A stretch of 64,000 nucleotides of DNA from Paenirhizobium naphthalenivorans (GCF_007992095.1 NZ_BJZP01000005.1:62001-126000); one strand, 5' to 3'. Counted from the first letter of the stretch, positions 18,042 to 26,335 are shown. The notes: generated by a model not told the origin, from the letters alone. Program-made: numbers and translations.

Positions 18042-18512
18042 ATGGCAGGGCATCACCACGAATATCGGGTCACGGTCACCTGGACCGGCAACCGCGGCAC
18101 CGGCACGTCCGGCTACCGCGACTATAGCCGGGACCATGTGATCGGCTGCGACGGAAAGCCCGACATTCCCGGCTCTGCCGATCCAGCCTTTCGTGGTGAT
18201 TCCGAGCGCTGGAACCCGGAGGACTTGCTGGTCGCTTCGATCTCAGCCTGCCACAAGCTCTGGTATCTGCATTTCTGCGCGGTCAACGGTGTCGTGGTGA
18301 CGGCCTATGAGGACCATGCCGAGGGGGTGATGGTGACGGACGAAACCGGTGGAGGGCGTTTCACCGACGTCGTGCTGAGGCCGCGCGTGACCATTGCCAC
18401 GGGTGACGTCGAACGGGCGGTGAGACTGCATGGCGATGCGCACGAAAAATGCTTCATCGCCAATTCGGTGACTTTTCCGGTTCGCTGCGAACCGGTGATC
18501 CTTCAGGGCTGA
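18042..18512 (+). CDS. OsmC family protein
   Basis: This 156-residue protein is of the OsmC/Ohr superfamily. It has the N-terminal YRVTVTWTGNRGTGTSGY strand pair, the first reactive cysteine in ISACHKLWYLHFC, and the second in AHEKCFIANSV. These paired cysteines reduce organic hydroperoxides in OsmC/Ohr enzymes. The sequence is of the YhfA-like or general OsmC branch rather than classical Ohr. The start follows AGGAGAAGGAAGC. It is monocistronic, with a dispersed repeat immediately after it. Confidence 0.87.
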   Translation: MAGHHHEYRVTVTWTGNRGTGTSGYRDYSRDHVIGCDGKPDIPGSADPAFRGDSERWNPEDLLVASISACHKLWYLHFCAVNGVVVTAYEDHAEGVMVTDETGGGRFTDVVLRPRVTIATGDVERAVRLHGDAHEKCFIANSVTFPVRCEPVILQG

Positions 18513-18525
18513 ATGGAGGGGAGGC

Positions 18526-18628
18526 TAGAGCATCACCGGCGAAAACCGAGTCGCCTGCGGTGCTCTATCTGTTTGTTTTTACGCAATTTTTTACGCAAAA
18601 CCGCTACACACTTTTGCTGGAATTGCTT
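18526..18628 (+). repeat. Rhizobial-type intergenic palindromic repeat
   Basis: It begins with an imperfect hairpin whose outer arms are TAGAGCA and TGCTCTA (18526-18532/18561-18567), continues with TCTGTTTGTTTTTACGCAA, and ends CACTTTTGCTGGAATTGCTT. From memory this layout is very common between genes in Rhizobiaceae. The copy here has small deviations, such as a duplicated TTTTTTACGC. It sits between the convergent OsmC and GT39 genes. Confidence 0.6.
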
Positions 18629-18634
18629 GCCCCT

Positions 18635-20134
18635 TCACTTCGCCTGCGGATAGAGAAAAGCATAGGCGAAGTGATAGAGATCGCCTTGACGTCCATAGAT
18701 ATAGGGCACAGCCATGTCATGAGCCTGGGCCGGAGCGGCCAGGCCATGGGCGTCGAGCCATCTGGCCATGCCGTCGGGCAGCTCCGGTGAGGGACGGCCT
18801 CGATCGCGCCAGATGGCAAGAACCGGCTGGCCGTCGTCCGCGGTTAAGCCCTTGTCGAGCACCTCATAGCCATCGATTGTCACCAGCAACGCCGGCGCGC
18901 TTAACCGTATGTTGCCGGCAAGCTGGGAGTCGATGGTGAGGACGATCGAGGGTTTGGTCGGAGAACTTGCGAGGATTTGGCTGATGGCGCTTGGGTAGTC
19001 GACGTTCAGCTTTTCGTATCGTCCGGTCATCCCGTGGATCGGAATACGCACCAGCATGACGATCGGCAGCGCGACCAGCGCAAATGCGGCAACGGGCCAG
19101 AACCGGCGAAGATATGGCGCGTCCGCGCCTGTCCCGGCCTCAAGCTTGGTGGCCAGATAGAGCGGCAGGATCAGGTAGATAGGTGTGAGCCAACGATCCT
19201 TGATATGGTTCGCGCCGCCGAATACGACCAGCACAATGAGCAGGATCGCCGCAATCGCCATGATCCGGCCGATCAGGCGCGTCCATTGGTTTTGCGCGTG
19301 CCATGCCACACGGAACTCCCGCCAATACACAATGCCGAAGATCGCAATCGTCAGGCCGGCAAAGCCGACAAACGACACAAACAGGGACGACAGGCCCGAC
19401 ACGATTTGCTCGACGGGGCTGTGGGTCGCTTCACTGGTCAGCTTGCCGATCGTTTGTTCGGTCGCAAGATCGATATGTTCCAGGAACCAGAGGCCATGGG
19501 GCAGGGCAACGATCAGCGCGACCGCGCCCGTGAGAAGAATGCGCCAGTCGAGCAGGCGGGAACGAAACTGCCGATCGAGCGCGATGGCAATCACCGCTGC
19601 AGCTGGCAAGAGGACGAAGTTGTACTTCGAGAGAACGCCGAGGCCGATCGCAAGCCCGGTCAGGACATAGCCCTGAAAGCTCGGCGTTTTCAGGGTCGAG
19701 AGAAACGCATAGAGAAACAGACAGGCGGCAAAGATCACCGCGACAGTATGCGTGAGATCCCGTTGCGCCTCGAAACCGATTTGCGGGATGGTCAGCAGCG
19801 AGAGCGTTGCGACGACGGCGAGGTCCCGTGAGCGCAGGACTGTCTGCGCGGCGAGGCCGAAGCATAGATAGGATGCAAAGAGCGCCAGATTCTTCAGCAA
19901 CGCGAGCGACAGCAGATCGGGGCCGAGCAGCCGGCTGACGCCGTATTGCACCCAGTTGTAGAGTGGCGGCTGTGAATCATAGCCCCATGCGAACCACTGT
20001 GCGAAGAACAGTTGCTGGCCTTCGTCGAGTTCAAGCGAGTGTGGCAGGATCAGCCGGATGACAAGCTGAACCAGGAAGTAGACGGCCAGCAGGACAAAAA
20101 CCGCGGCCGGTTTCTGTCGAAGGATGGTGATCAC
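18635..20134 (-). CDS. GT39/ArnT-like polyprenyl-phosphate-sugar glycosyltransferase
   Basis: This 499-residue protein of the PMT_2 / glycosyltransferase 39 type has about ten to twelve membrane spans and an early periplasmic loop with LELDEGQQLFFAQWFAWGYDSQPPLYNW. The DE acidic pair and the downstream SQPPLYNW motif match ArnT and the rhizobial Rgt enzymes. It would transfer a sugar from undecaprenyl/dodecaprenyl phosphate to lipid A or LPS core in the periplasm. It starts with GTG one base after the GT2 stop, so the two are coupled. The transferred sugar is uncertain; galacturonic acid is the rhizobial precedent. Confidence 0.85.
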   Translation of the reverse strand: MITILRQKPAAVFVLLAVYFLVQLVIRLILPHSLELDEGQQLFFAQWFAWGYDSQPPLYNWVQYGVSRLLGPDLLSLALLKNLALFASYLCFGLAAQTVLRSRDLAVVATLSLLTIPQIGFEAQRDLTHTVAVIFAACLFLYAFLSTLKTPSFQGYVLTGLAIGLGVLSKYNFVLLPAAAVIAIALDRQFRSRLLDWRILLTGAVALIVALPHGLWFLEHIDLATEQTIGKLTSEATHSPVEQIVSGLSSLFVSFVGFAGLTIAIFGIVYWREFRVAWHAQNQWTRLIGRIMAIAAILLIVLVVFGGANHIKDRWLTPIYLILPLYLATKLEAGTGADAPYLRRFWPVAAFALVALPIVMLVRIPIHGMTGRYEKLNVDYPSAISQILASSPTKPSIVLTIDSQLAGNIRLSAPALLVTIDGYEVLDKGLTADDGQPVLAIWRDRGRPSPELPDGMARWLDAHGLAAPAQAHDMAVPYIYGRQGDLYHFAYAFLYPQAK

Positions 20135-20135
20135 C

Positions 20136-21146
20136 TCAGCCTGCCTTCTGCTCGTAGGTCTTGCGGACGATGTAGCCTTTCGGCTCGTCGTATGAGCGGG
20201 TCATCATTTCGGCCACTATGCCGGTGGTGACCATCTGGATCGATGCCAGGAACAGCATCACGCCGATCAGAAGCAGGGGACGTGTGCCGATATCCTGTCC
20301 AAGCGCGAACTTCACAAAGCCGAGATAGAGCAGAATCAGGCCGCTGATCACACCCATGAAGAAGCCGATCATGCCGAAGAAATGGCCAGGTCTCTGGCGA
20401 AAGCGCATGAAAAACAGAACCGCGCACAGGTCGAGCACGACCCGTGCGGTGCGAGAAATGCCGTACTTCGACTGGCCGAACTGGCGGGCATGGTGATTGA
20501 CGACCACCTCGCCGATACGACGGCTGGGCGTGACGCTTGCGACCCATGCCGGGATGAAGCGATGCATGCCACCCATGATGCGGACCTGCTTGATGATCGA
20601 GGCCCGATAGAGCTTGAGACCGCAGCCATAGTCGTGGATCTTCACGCCGGTTACCGCCCCAATCAGCCGGTTGGCCAGCCACGACGGAATCTTGCGCAGC
20701 ACGAGCGCATCCTGACGGGACTTGCGCCAGCCGCACAAGAGGTCGAGGTCGCGGTTCTCCAGTTCGGCAATCATCATCGGAATGTCGTAAGGATCGTTTT
20801 GCAGGTCGCCGTCCAGGGAGGCAATCAACCGTCCGCGGGCCGCGTCAAATCCGGCTTGCAAACCGGCGGCTTGGCCGAAATTGCGCTGGAATTCGATGAC
20901 GCGCAGGTCGAGACCTGGGCGGCCGATATAGGACTTGGCGCGGACCAGTGTCTCATCCGTCGAACCATCGTCGATCAGGATCAGCTCCCAAGGCTTGCCG
21001 AAATCAGCAAGTGCGCCGACGATCCGGTCGATCATCGGGGCGACATTGTCCTCTTCGTTCATAACCGGAACGATAACTGAGAGCTCGATATCCGGCTGCT
21101 CGGTGGCGCTGCTGGATGGGCCCGTTTGAACGGCGACTGTCGGCAC
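20136..21146 (-). CDS. GT2 polyprenyl-phosphate glycosyltransferase (ArnC/RgtE-like)
   Basis: This 336-residue protein has a GT-A domain (SVIVPVMNEEDNV, IDDGSTDET, and DXD-type LDGDLQNDP) followed by two membrane helices near the C-terminus, the ArnC/DPM1 layout. It would load a sugar from UDP onto a polyprenyl phosphate at the inner membrane to feed the GT39 enzyme encoded next. The start is GTG with GGAGTTTCCT upstream. It is divergent from a flippase-like gene across 81 bp. The resemblance to RgtE is inferred from layout and context. Confidence 0.87.
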   Translation of the reverse strand: MPTVAVQTGPSSSATEQPDIELSVIVPVMNEEDNVAPMIDRIVGALADFGKPWELILIDDGSTDETLVRAKSYIGRPGLDLRVIEFQRNFGQAAGLQAGFDAARGRLIASLDGDLQNDPYDIPMMIAELENRDLDLLCGWRKSRQDALVLRKIPSWLANRLIGAVTGVKIHDYGCGLKLYRASIIKQVRIMGGMHRFIPAWVASVTPSRRIGEVVVNHHARQFGQSKYGISRTARVVLDLCAVLFFMRFRQRPGHFFGMIGFFMGVISGLILLYLGFVKFALGQDIGTRPLLLIGVMLFLASIQMVTTGIVAEMMTRSYDEPKGYIVRKTYEQKAG

Positions 21147-21227
21147 AGGAAACTCCGGAAACTGCTGGTTTTGTTCCGGTGGGTGTTATAGGAACCGGCA
21201 TCTTCGCGCAATTCGGAACTCTTGCCC

Positions 21228-22202
21228 ATGACGCCCAAGGGGGATATCGGCAAACAATCGTGGCTTCGCCGGCACCGTGCCCTGCTGATCTCACTCGTTT
21301 CCGTGGGTGGCTATGCCTTCTTCGTCGAGGAAGTCTGGGGCTGGGCGTCCATCGTCGAGCGCTGGTCGTCGGTCGGTTTCGGCCATATCACGCTGGCTTT
21401 TCTGCTGCTGTTGTTCACTTATGTCGCCCGCGCCTGGCGCCTTCACGACTATTTTCCGCGCGAAACCTCCGGCCGCTTCGTCGAGCTCTTCCATCTCGCC
21501 CAGGTACACAATCTCCTCAATATCATGCTGCCGTTCCGCAGCGGCGAGACGAGCTTTCCGTTGCTGATGCGTTCCGAGTTTTCAGTGCCGCTGCTGCGCG
21601 GCACCTCGGCTCTGCTGGTTATGCGCGTACTCGATCTGCATGCTTTGCTGGCAGCCGGTGGACTTGGTCTGGTTCTTGAAGCCGCTGACAAACGTCTTCC
21701 GGCAGCGCTCTGGATTGCCTTCCTGATCGCGCCGGTTCCCGCTTATCTGTTGAAGGGCCCGGTCCTGGCGCGAGTGCGACCGAAACTGAAGGGCAAGCTC
21801 GGCCGCATCCTCGACGGCATCAACGAAGGCTTGCCGGTAAATGCGGCCAGCCTGGTTCGGGCCTGGTTCGCCACCGCAGTCAATTGGGGTGTCAAGGTTG
21901 TCGTTTTCGCCTGGGTGCTTGGCCTGATGGGCGTTTCGCCCCTAGCGGCAACCTTCGGCGGCGCGCTCGGTGGCGAGCTTTCTTCGGTTCTGCCGTTTCA
22001 TGCGCCGGGTGGTGTCGGCACTTATCCCGCCGCTATCGCAGCTGGCGCGCTTGCGCTCGGTGCGTCGTCCGCCAAGGAGGGTATAGATCTGCTGGGCCGG
22101 GCTGCGGTCAATCTGCATCTCATCATCATCCTGTCCGCGCTGATCGGAACGGGAGTATCGATCTTGCTCGACACGTTGCGCAAGCTTGCGGCCGGCCGCT
22201 GA
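21228..22202 (+). CDS. Lysylphosphatidylglycerol-synthase TM-domain (UPF0104) membrane protein
   Basis: This 324-residue protein has about eight membrane spans, the LPG_synthase_TM fold: AQVHNLLNIMLPFRSGE near residue 90 and PFHAPGGVGTYPAAI near 250 are the conserved loops. It lacks the cytosolic aminoacyl-transfer domain, so it is not MprF-like; stand-alone forms are often found with polyprenyl-linked sugar pathways. It is divergent from GT2-GT39 and is probably part of the same surface-modification module. The ATG at 21228 is preferred to a TTG two codons upstream. Confidence 0.8.
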   Translation: MTPKGDIGKQSWLRRHRALLISLVSVGGYAFFVEEVWGWASIVERWSSVGFGHITLAFLLLLFTYVARAWRLHDYFPRETSGRFVELFHLAQVHNLLNIMLPFRSGETSFPLLMRSEFSVPLLRGTSALLVMRVLDLHALLAAGGLGLVLEAADKRLPAALWIAFLIAPVPAYLLKGPVLARVRPKLKGKLGRILDGINEGLPVNAASLVRAWFATAVNWGVKVVVFAWVLGLMGVSPLAATFGGALGGELSSVLPFHAPGGVGTYPAAIAAGALALGASSAKEGIDLLGRAAVNLHLIIILSALIGTGVSILLDTLRKLAAGR

Positions 22203-22245
22203 GCGGCCAGCCCCGACCTCAACCCATCTCCAGAACGGCCAAGCC

Positions 22246-23748
22246 TTATTGGAAGGCCGTCTCGAAGAAGCTCCTGAGCTTGCGCGAATGCAGCTTTTCT
22301 TTCGGCATGGAGCCGAGTTTTTGCAGCGCCCGGATGCCGATCTGCAAATGCTGGCTGACTTGCGTCTTGTAGAAGGCGGTCGCCATGCCCGGCAGCTTCA
22401 GTTCGCCGTGCAGTGGCTTGTCGGAGACGCACAGCAGCGTGCCATAGGGGACGCGGAAGCGGAAACCGTTGGCGGCGATCGTCGCCGATTCCATGTCGAG
22501 CGCGATGGCGCGCGACTGCGACAGCCGCTTCACCGGGCCGCGCTGATCGCGAAGCTCCCAGTTGCGGTTGTCGATGGTGGCGACCGTGCCGGTGCGCATG
22601 ATGCGCTTCAGTTCGAAGCCCTCATAGCCGGTGATCTCCTCAACGGCATCCTCCAGCGCCAGCTGGACCTCGGCAAGCGCCGGGATCGGCACCCAGACAG
22701 GCAGGTCGTCATCAAGGACGTGATCCTCGCGGACATAGGCATGGGCCAGCACATAGTCGCCGAGACGTTGGGAATTGCGCAAGCCGGCGCAATGGCCGAG
22801 CATCAGCCAGGCATGGGGGCGCAGCACTGCGACATGGTCGGTGATCGTCTTGGCGTTTGATGGTCCGACGCCGATATTGATCATCGTAATGCCGGCGTGG
22901 CCCTTGGCCTTGAGATGATAGGCGGGCATTTGCGGCAGGCGCGCGACGGCCGTGCCCTCGCTCGGTTCGCTGTGGCCGGGAAGGGTCACGACATTGCCGG
23001 GTTCGATGAAGGCCGTATATTCGCCGCCGCCCTCCGCCATCAGCCGCCGGGCATAGGCGCAGAACTCGTCGACGTAGAACTGGTAGTTGGTGAAAAGCAC
23101 GAAGTTCTGGAAATGCGCCGCGCTGGTCGCCGTATAGTGCGACAGGCGCGCCAGAGAATAGTCGATACGCTGCGCGGTGAACGGCGCCAGCGGTTGCGGT
23201 TCGCCGGGTCGCGGATCGTATTCGCCGTTGGCGATCTCGTCGTCGGTGACGGTGAGGTCGGGTGTGTCGAACAGGTCGCGCAGCGGAATATCCATCAGCC
23301 CGCTCGCCGCGGCCTCAACATGTGCCCCTTCGCCGAAGGCGAAATGCAGCGGGATCGGCGTGTCGGATTCCGACACCACCACCGGGACCTGATGGTTGCG
23401 GATCAGCAAGGCCAGCTGTTCCTCAAGATAGTGGCGGAACAGATTCGGCCGTGTCACGGTGGTCGTGTAACGGCCCGGCGCCGTCACGTGGCCATAGGAG
23501 AGCCTTGTGTCGACGTGGCCGAAGCTCGTCGTCTCCATGGTGACCTGCGGATAGAAAGCACGGTAGCGGCCGGAGATCGTCGCACCCTTGGCCAGGGCGG
23601 AGAAACCGTCGATCAGGAAGCGCGTATTGCGCTCGTAAAGTGCGGTCAACGCATCGACGGCGGCCTTGGCGTCCGTGAAGACCTGCGGCTCGAACGGGTC
23701 GGGGCTGATGAAATTGATCGGGGAGTGGAAGTGGATTCGCTTGCTCAT
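22246..23748 (-). CDS. amn: AMP nucleosidase
   Basis: This 500-residue protein has the long AMP-nucleosidase N-terminal domain (FDT/RLSYGHVTAPGRY region) and a C-terminal PNP/UDP-phosphorylase-like catalytic domain with MINIGVGPSNAKT and ALDMESATIAANG, where the Glu binds ribose. The enzyme hydrolyses AMP to adenine and ribose 5-phosphate and helps set adenylate levels. Its length matches family members. No Shine-Dalgarno is visible, and a perfect TATAAT ends 5 nt before the ATG, so the mRNA may be leaderless. Confidence 0.93.
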   Translation of the reverse strand: MSKRIHFHSPINFISPDPFEPQVFTDAKAAVDALTALYERNTRFLIDGFSALAKGATISGRYRAFYPQVTMETTSFGHVDTRLSYGHVTAPGRYTTTVTRPNLFRHYLEEQLALLIRNHQVPVVVSESDTPIPLHFAFGEGAHVEAAASGLMDIPLRDLFDTPDLTVTDDEIANGEYDPRPGEPQPLAPFTAQRIDYSLARLSHYTATSAAHFQNFVLFTNYQFYVDEFCAYARRLMAEGGGEYTAFIEPGNVVTLPGHSEPSEGTAVARLPQMPAYHLKAKGHAGITMINIGVGPSNAKTITDHVAVLRPHAWLMLGHCAGLRNSQRLGDYVLAHAYVREDHVLDDDLPVWVPIPALAEVQLALEDAVEEITGYEGFELKRIMRTGTVATIDNRNWELRDQRGPVKRLSQSRAIALDMESATIAANGFRFRVPYGTLLCVSDKPLHGELKLPGMATAFYKTQVSQHLQIGIRALQKLGSMPKEKLHSRKLRSFFETAFQ

Positions 23749-23753
23749 GAGTC

Positions 23754-23782
23754 ATTATAGTGAAGACTTCTTGACAAGCAAA
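23754..23782 (-). promoter_or_regulatory. Promoter of amn with start at or near the initiation codon
   Basis: Read on the minus strand: TTTGCT, a 17-nt spacer, then TATAAT, then GACTC and the ATG. The -10 is perfect; the -35 matches three of six bases. The predicted transcription start coincides with the A of the start codon. Confidence 0.5.
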
Positions 23783-23861
23783 CGACGCTGTACGGCCCTG
23801 ATCCACAGAGAATTTCGGTCGGACATATGCCGCCGGTACAAGAAGGTCGCGGGCAGCAGAC

Positions 23862-24041
23862 TTAACTCATCGACTGGCGCTGCAGGCTGACGAACAGGAC
23901 GAGACCGGCGCCGTTCCTGGTCAGCTTGATTTCCTCCGACCGGGCAATGCCGACGGCAACCAGCGGGCTGATGAAGAGGCTGAAGAGCAGCGTGTAGCGA
24001 AGGCAGATGGCGGCAAGGGGGATGAAGGCGGCTGCGTGCAT
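23862..24041 (-). CDS. Small hydrophobic protein (59 aa), second in a two-gene operon
   Basis: The 59-residue product begins MHAAAFIPLAAICLRYTLLF, is hydrophobic through about residue 32, and then has a short basic/polar tail. GGAGACAG lies 8 nt upstream of the ATG. It follows the 56-residue gene by 22 nt on the same strand. No family is recognised; it is probably an inner-membrane or exported microprotein. The spacing and ribosome sites support it being real. Confidence 0.55.
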   Translation of the reverse strand: MHAAAFIPLAAICLRYTLLFSLFISPLVAVGIARSEEIKLTRNGAGLVLFVSLQRQSMS

Positions 24042-24063
24042 GGTTCTGTCTCCGGGCAAATGT

Positions 24064-24234
24064 TCAAAAGGTGGAGTTGCAGAAGGGGGCGCTCGAGGTC
24101 AGGCACGCGACGGAAACAGGCACAGGACGCCCGGCCGCTCCGTTTCCGGCGGTGACCAGGCCCGCGACGAGGATGGCAAAGACCGCCATGGAAAGGGTGA
24201 AGATCGTCAATCGTCTTGCTACCTTGGCCACCAT
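24064..24234 (-). CDS. Small exported or membrane-anchored protein (56 aa)
   Basis: The 56-residue frame starts MVAKVARRLTIFTLSMAVFA: a basic N-terminus and one hydrophobic helix (residues 10-30). A short tail follows with two cysteines, VACLTSSAPFCNSTF, which could form a disulfide outside the cytoplasm. GGAGAAACGACG precedes the ATG at proper spacing. The gene is immediately upstream of the 59-residue gene, giving a two-gene operon. The family is unknown. It is too short for most gene callers. Confidence 0.55.
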   Translation of the reverse strand: MVAKVARRLTIFTLSMAVFAILVAGLVTAGNGAAGRPVPVSVACLTSSAPFCNSTF

Positions 24235-24415
24235 CGTCGTTTCTCCGGGTTCGTCGTTTCGATGATGGCGTTATGACGGATCGGCCCTGAACGCGTCCTG
24301 AGGTTGCGGTTCATCTGGCATTCAGAAGGGTTAAGGGGAATTCACTTGAACATCGGCCGCCCGTGCCTAAGTCTCCCTGCATCAGCAGCACTCTTTGCGA
24401 GAACAGGAGAAGCCC

Positions 24416-25108
24416 ATGACCAAGCCGATCGAACTCTATTACTGGCCGACACCGAACGGCTGGAAGATCTCCATCATGCTTGAGGAGCTTGGCGTTCCCT
24501 ACGAGGTGAAATACGTCAATATCGGCAAGGGTGAGCAGTTTGCTCCGGATTTCCTCAAAATCTCCCCGAACAACCGCATGCCGGCGATCATCGATCCGGA
24601 CGGCCCCGGTGGCGAGCCGATCTCGGTCTTCGAATCCGGCGCTATCCTGCAATATCTCGGCCGCAAGTACGGCAAGTTCTATCCGAGCGACGAGCGCGGC
24701 CGCGTCGAGGTCGATCAGTGGTTGTTCTGGCAGATGGGCGGTCTTGGCCCGATGGCGGGCCAGGCTCACCATTTCCGCCAGTATGCGCCGGAAAAGATCG
24801 AATATGGCATCAACCGCTACACCAACGAGGTGAACCGCCTCTACGGTGTGATGAACAAGCGGTTGGCTGATCGGGACTATCTTGCCGGCGACTATTCGAT
24901 CGCCGACATCGCCTCGGTCGGCTGGGTCGTGCCGCACAAGAACCAGGGGCAGGATCTTGATGATTTCCCCAACCTGAAGGCTTGGTTTGAACGGGTCATG
25001 GCGCGTCCCGCCGTTCAACGTGGTATTGCCGTCGGTCAGGAGAAGCGCAGCAACATTGCCCAGGACGACGACGCCAAGAAAGTCCTGTTCGGCCAGACGG
25101 CGCGCTGA
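24416..25108 (+). CDS. Glutathione S-transferase (Nu-class, YfcG/YghU-like)
   Basis: This 230-residue protein has a thioredoxin-fold N-terminal domain beginning LYYWPTPNGWKISIMLEELG. The TPNG segment, with Thr and Asn replacing a catalytic Ser/Tyr/Cys, is the hallmark of YfcG-type disulfide-bond oxidoreductases. The VFESGAILQYLG segment binds the glutathione gamma-Glu. The C-terminal helical domain contains LAGDYSIADIAS. It probably reduces disulfides or organic hydroperoxides using glutathione. AGGAGAAGCCC precedes the start, and a very strong terminator follows. Confidence 0.9.
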   Translation: MTKPIELYYWPTPNGWKISIMLEELGVPYEVKYVNIGKGEQFAPDFLKISPNNRMPAIIDPDGPGGEPISVFESGAILQYLGRKYGKFYPSDERGRVEVDQWLFWQMGGLGPMAGQAHHFRQYAPEKIEYGINRYTNEVNRLYGVMNKRLADRDYLAGDYSIADIASVGWVVPHKNQGQDLDDFPNLKAWFERVMARPAVQRGIAVGQEKRSNIAQDDDAKKVLFGQTAR

Positions 25109-25126
25109 ACGAAAGCCACTGAAGCA

Positions 25127-25159
25127 GGAAGGCCCGGCGAAATGTTCGCCGGGCCTTCC
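25127..25159. terminator. Strong terminator hairpin after the GST gene
   Basis: A perfect 15-bp stem (25127-25141 and 25145-25159) with a 3-nt ATG loop is followed by GCTATTTTCT. It lies between convergent genes and can end transcription from both sides. Confidence 0.8.
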
Positions 25160-25190
25160 GCTATTTTCTATTTGCGCTGGATGAGCGGCC

Positions 25191-25532
25191 TCAGAGACGC
25201 GACCAGGTCTGGCTCTTGCACAGCACCGCCAGCACGCAGCCCTTCATCTTGAGCGAGTTGCCTGAAACCGTACCCGAACCCGAGTAGGTCTTGTCGGCGT
25301 CCGGATCGGTGATCGTACCCTTATAGCTGCCACCGGTTCCGGCCATCTTGCCGATCTGCTTGCCGGCATGCTTGCCGGTCTTCAACGTCACGCAGAAGCT
25401 GCCGCCGCAAGGCGCGATCTGCGCGGTCGAGCCGCTTGCCGTCTTCCAGTTTCCTTCGATCGGTTCGGCAGCCTGAACGGTTGCCGCCGAAAACGCCAGG
25501 GCCGCAGCCGCAGCGACGATGATCATGCGCAT
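25191..25532 (-). CDS. DUF2147 domain-containing exported protein
   Basis: This 113-residue protein has a signal peptide (MRMIIVAAAAALAFSAATVQA) and a compact DUF2147 domain with IEGNWKT, a Gly-Cys segment APCGGSFCVTL and the C-terminal MKGCVLAVLCKSQTW. The four cysteines suggest two disulfides in the periplasm. Function is unknown; homologues are common in alphaproteobacteria. A GGAGGAGAG run precedes the start. A palindrome TTACG-CAAA-CGTAA lies about 110 nt upstream. Confidence 0.85.
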   Translation of the reverse strand: MRMIIVAAAAALAFSAATVQAAEPIEGNWKTASGSTAQIAPCGGSFCVTLKTGKHAGKQIGKMAGTGGSYKGTITDPDADKTYSGSGTVSGNSLKMKGCVLAVLCKSQTWSRL

Positions 25533-26068
25533 TGTGTAACTCTCCTCCCGAAACGAGCCCGAATGCTGATGGACCGGTCCTCTAAAGCCGGTATGCGCGC
25601 CAGATTTTAAGGTCACGCATGGATCAGCGAGTGAAAAATATCTTACGCAAACGTAAAGGTAAATAGGTGGCTGTGGGCTTTTGCACGACCGCGAAAACCT
25701 CTGCGCGCCGGCTTTCGCACCGATACCGCGAAGGCCAAGTGCTTTTCTTGGTTATCGTTCGGTTTAAATCCAAGTCTGAAACTTTCGTAAATTTCGAGCC
25801 AAATCCCTTAAGTTTCAGGCAGGGCGATGCTTAACGAAAAGCCAAGTTTACGAAGAGTTTGTACTTTGTTTTCAGCAAATTAATCATGCATTTTAAGCGC
25901 CCGTTGAAAGGCTTTTGGCATAGTTGGGGCATCAAACGAGCAGGGAAAACCCGCCGCTCCGGAAGGACCAAACAGAAGCCGCGACAGTCGGCCAGGGTTC
26001 GGAAGGAAGGCCTGAGAGGGCCAAAACAGGGACAGTTTTAACCGTTAGGCTAGACAGGGACAAAACCA
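25533..26068. other. 536-bp AT-richer intergenic region with two dyads, no clear gene
   Basis: It holds the DUF2147 promoter on one side and the Sel1 gene leader on the other. TTACG-CAAA-CGTAA (25643-25656) is a perfect palindrome. GTCTGAAACTT (25774-25784) pairs with AAGTTTCAGGC (25810-25820) across a 25-nt loop and could be a small-RNA or leader hairpin. The motif ACAGGGACA occurs twice just before the Sel1 start (about 26026-26059). A 60-codon frame at 25859-26041 has no ribosome site and looks non-coding. Confidence 0.4.
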
Positions 26069-26335
26069 ATGGCACGCTTTGAAATGCACAATTCCGAAAT
26101 GGCCACCATGGGTGGCGAAACCCGCGCTGATGTCTTCTGCGACATGGGGCTGATGTATGCGACCGGCCGCGGTTGCCCGATCAACCTCGTTTCGGCGCAC
26201 AAGTGGCTGAATATCGCCGCCATCAAGGGCTGCGAGCGTGCAGCTGAACTGCGCGCCGATCTGACCCAGACGATGAGCAAGACCGAGCTTGCGGAGGCCC
26301 TGCGCTCGGCCCGCGAATGGATGACGATGCACTGA
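26069..26335 (+). CDS. Single-Sel1-repeat protein
   Basis: This 88-residue protein is built around one Sel1/TPR-like repeat: CDMGLMYATGRGCPINLVSAHKWLNIAAIKG, followed by a helical tail (AELRADLTQTMSKTELAEAL). Small proteins of this type are conserved in rhizobia. The repeat mediates protein contacts in larger Sel1 proteins, so an adaptor role is plausible but unproven. AGGGACAAAACCA precedes the start, and a terminator with a T-run follows about 110 nt downstream. Confidence 0.8.
   Translation: MARFEMHNSEMATMGGETRADVFCDMGLMYATGRGCPINLVSAHKWLNIAAIKGCERAAELRADLTQTMSKTELAEALRSAREWMTMH

Noticed and set aside
25859..26041. 60-codon frame upstream of the Sel1 gene
   Set aside because: Highly basic, no ribosome site, probably the Sel1 leader.
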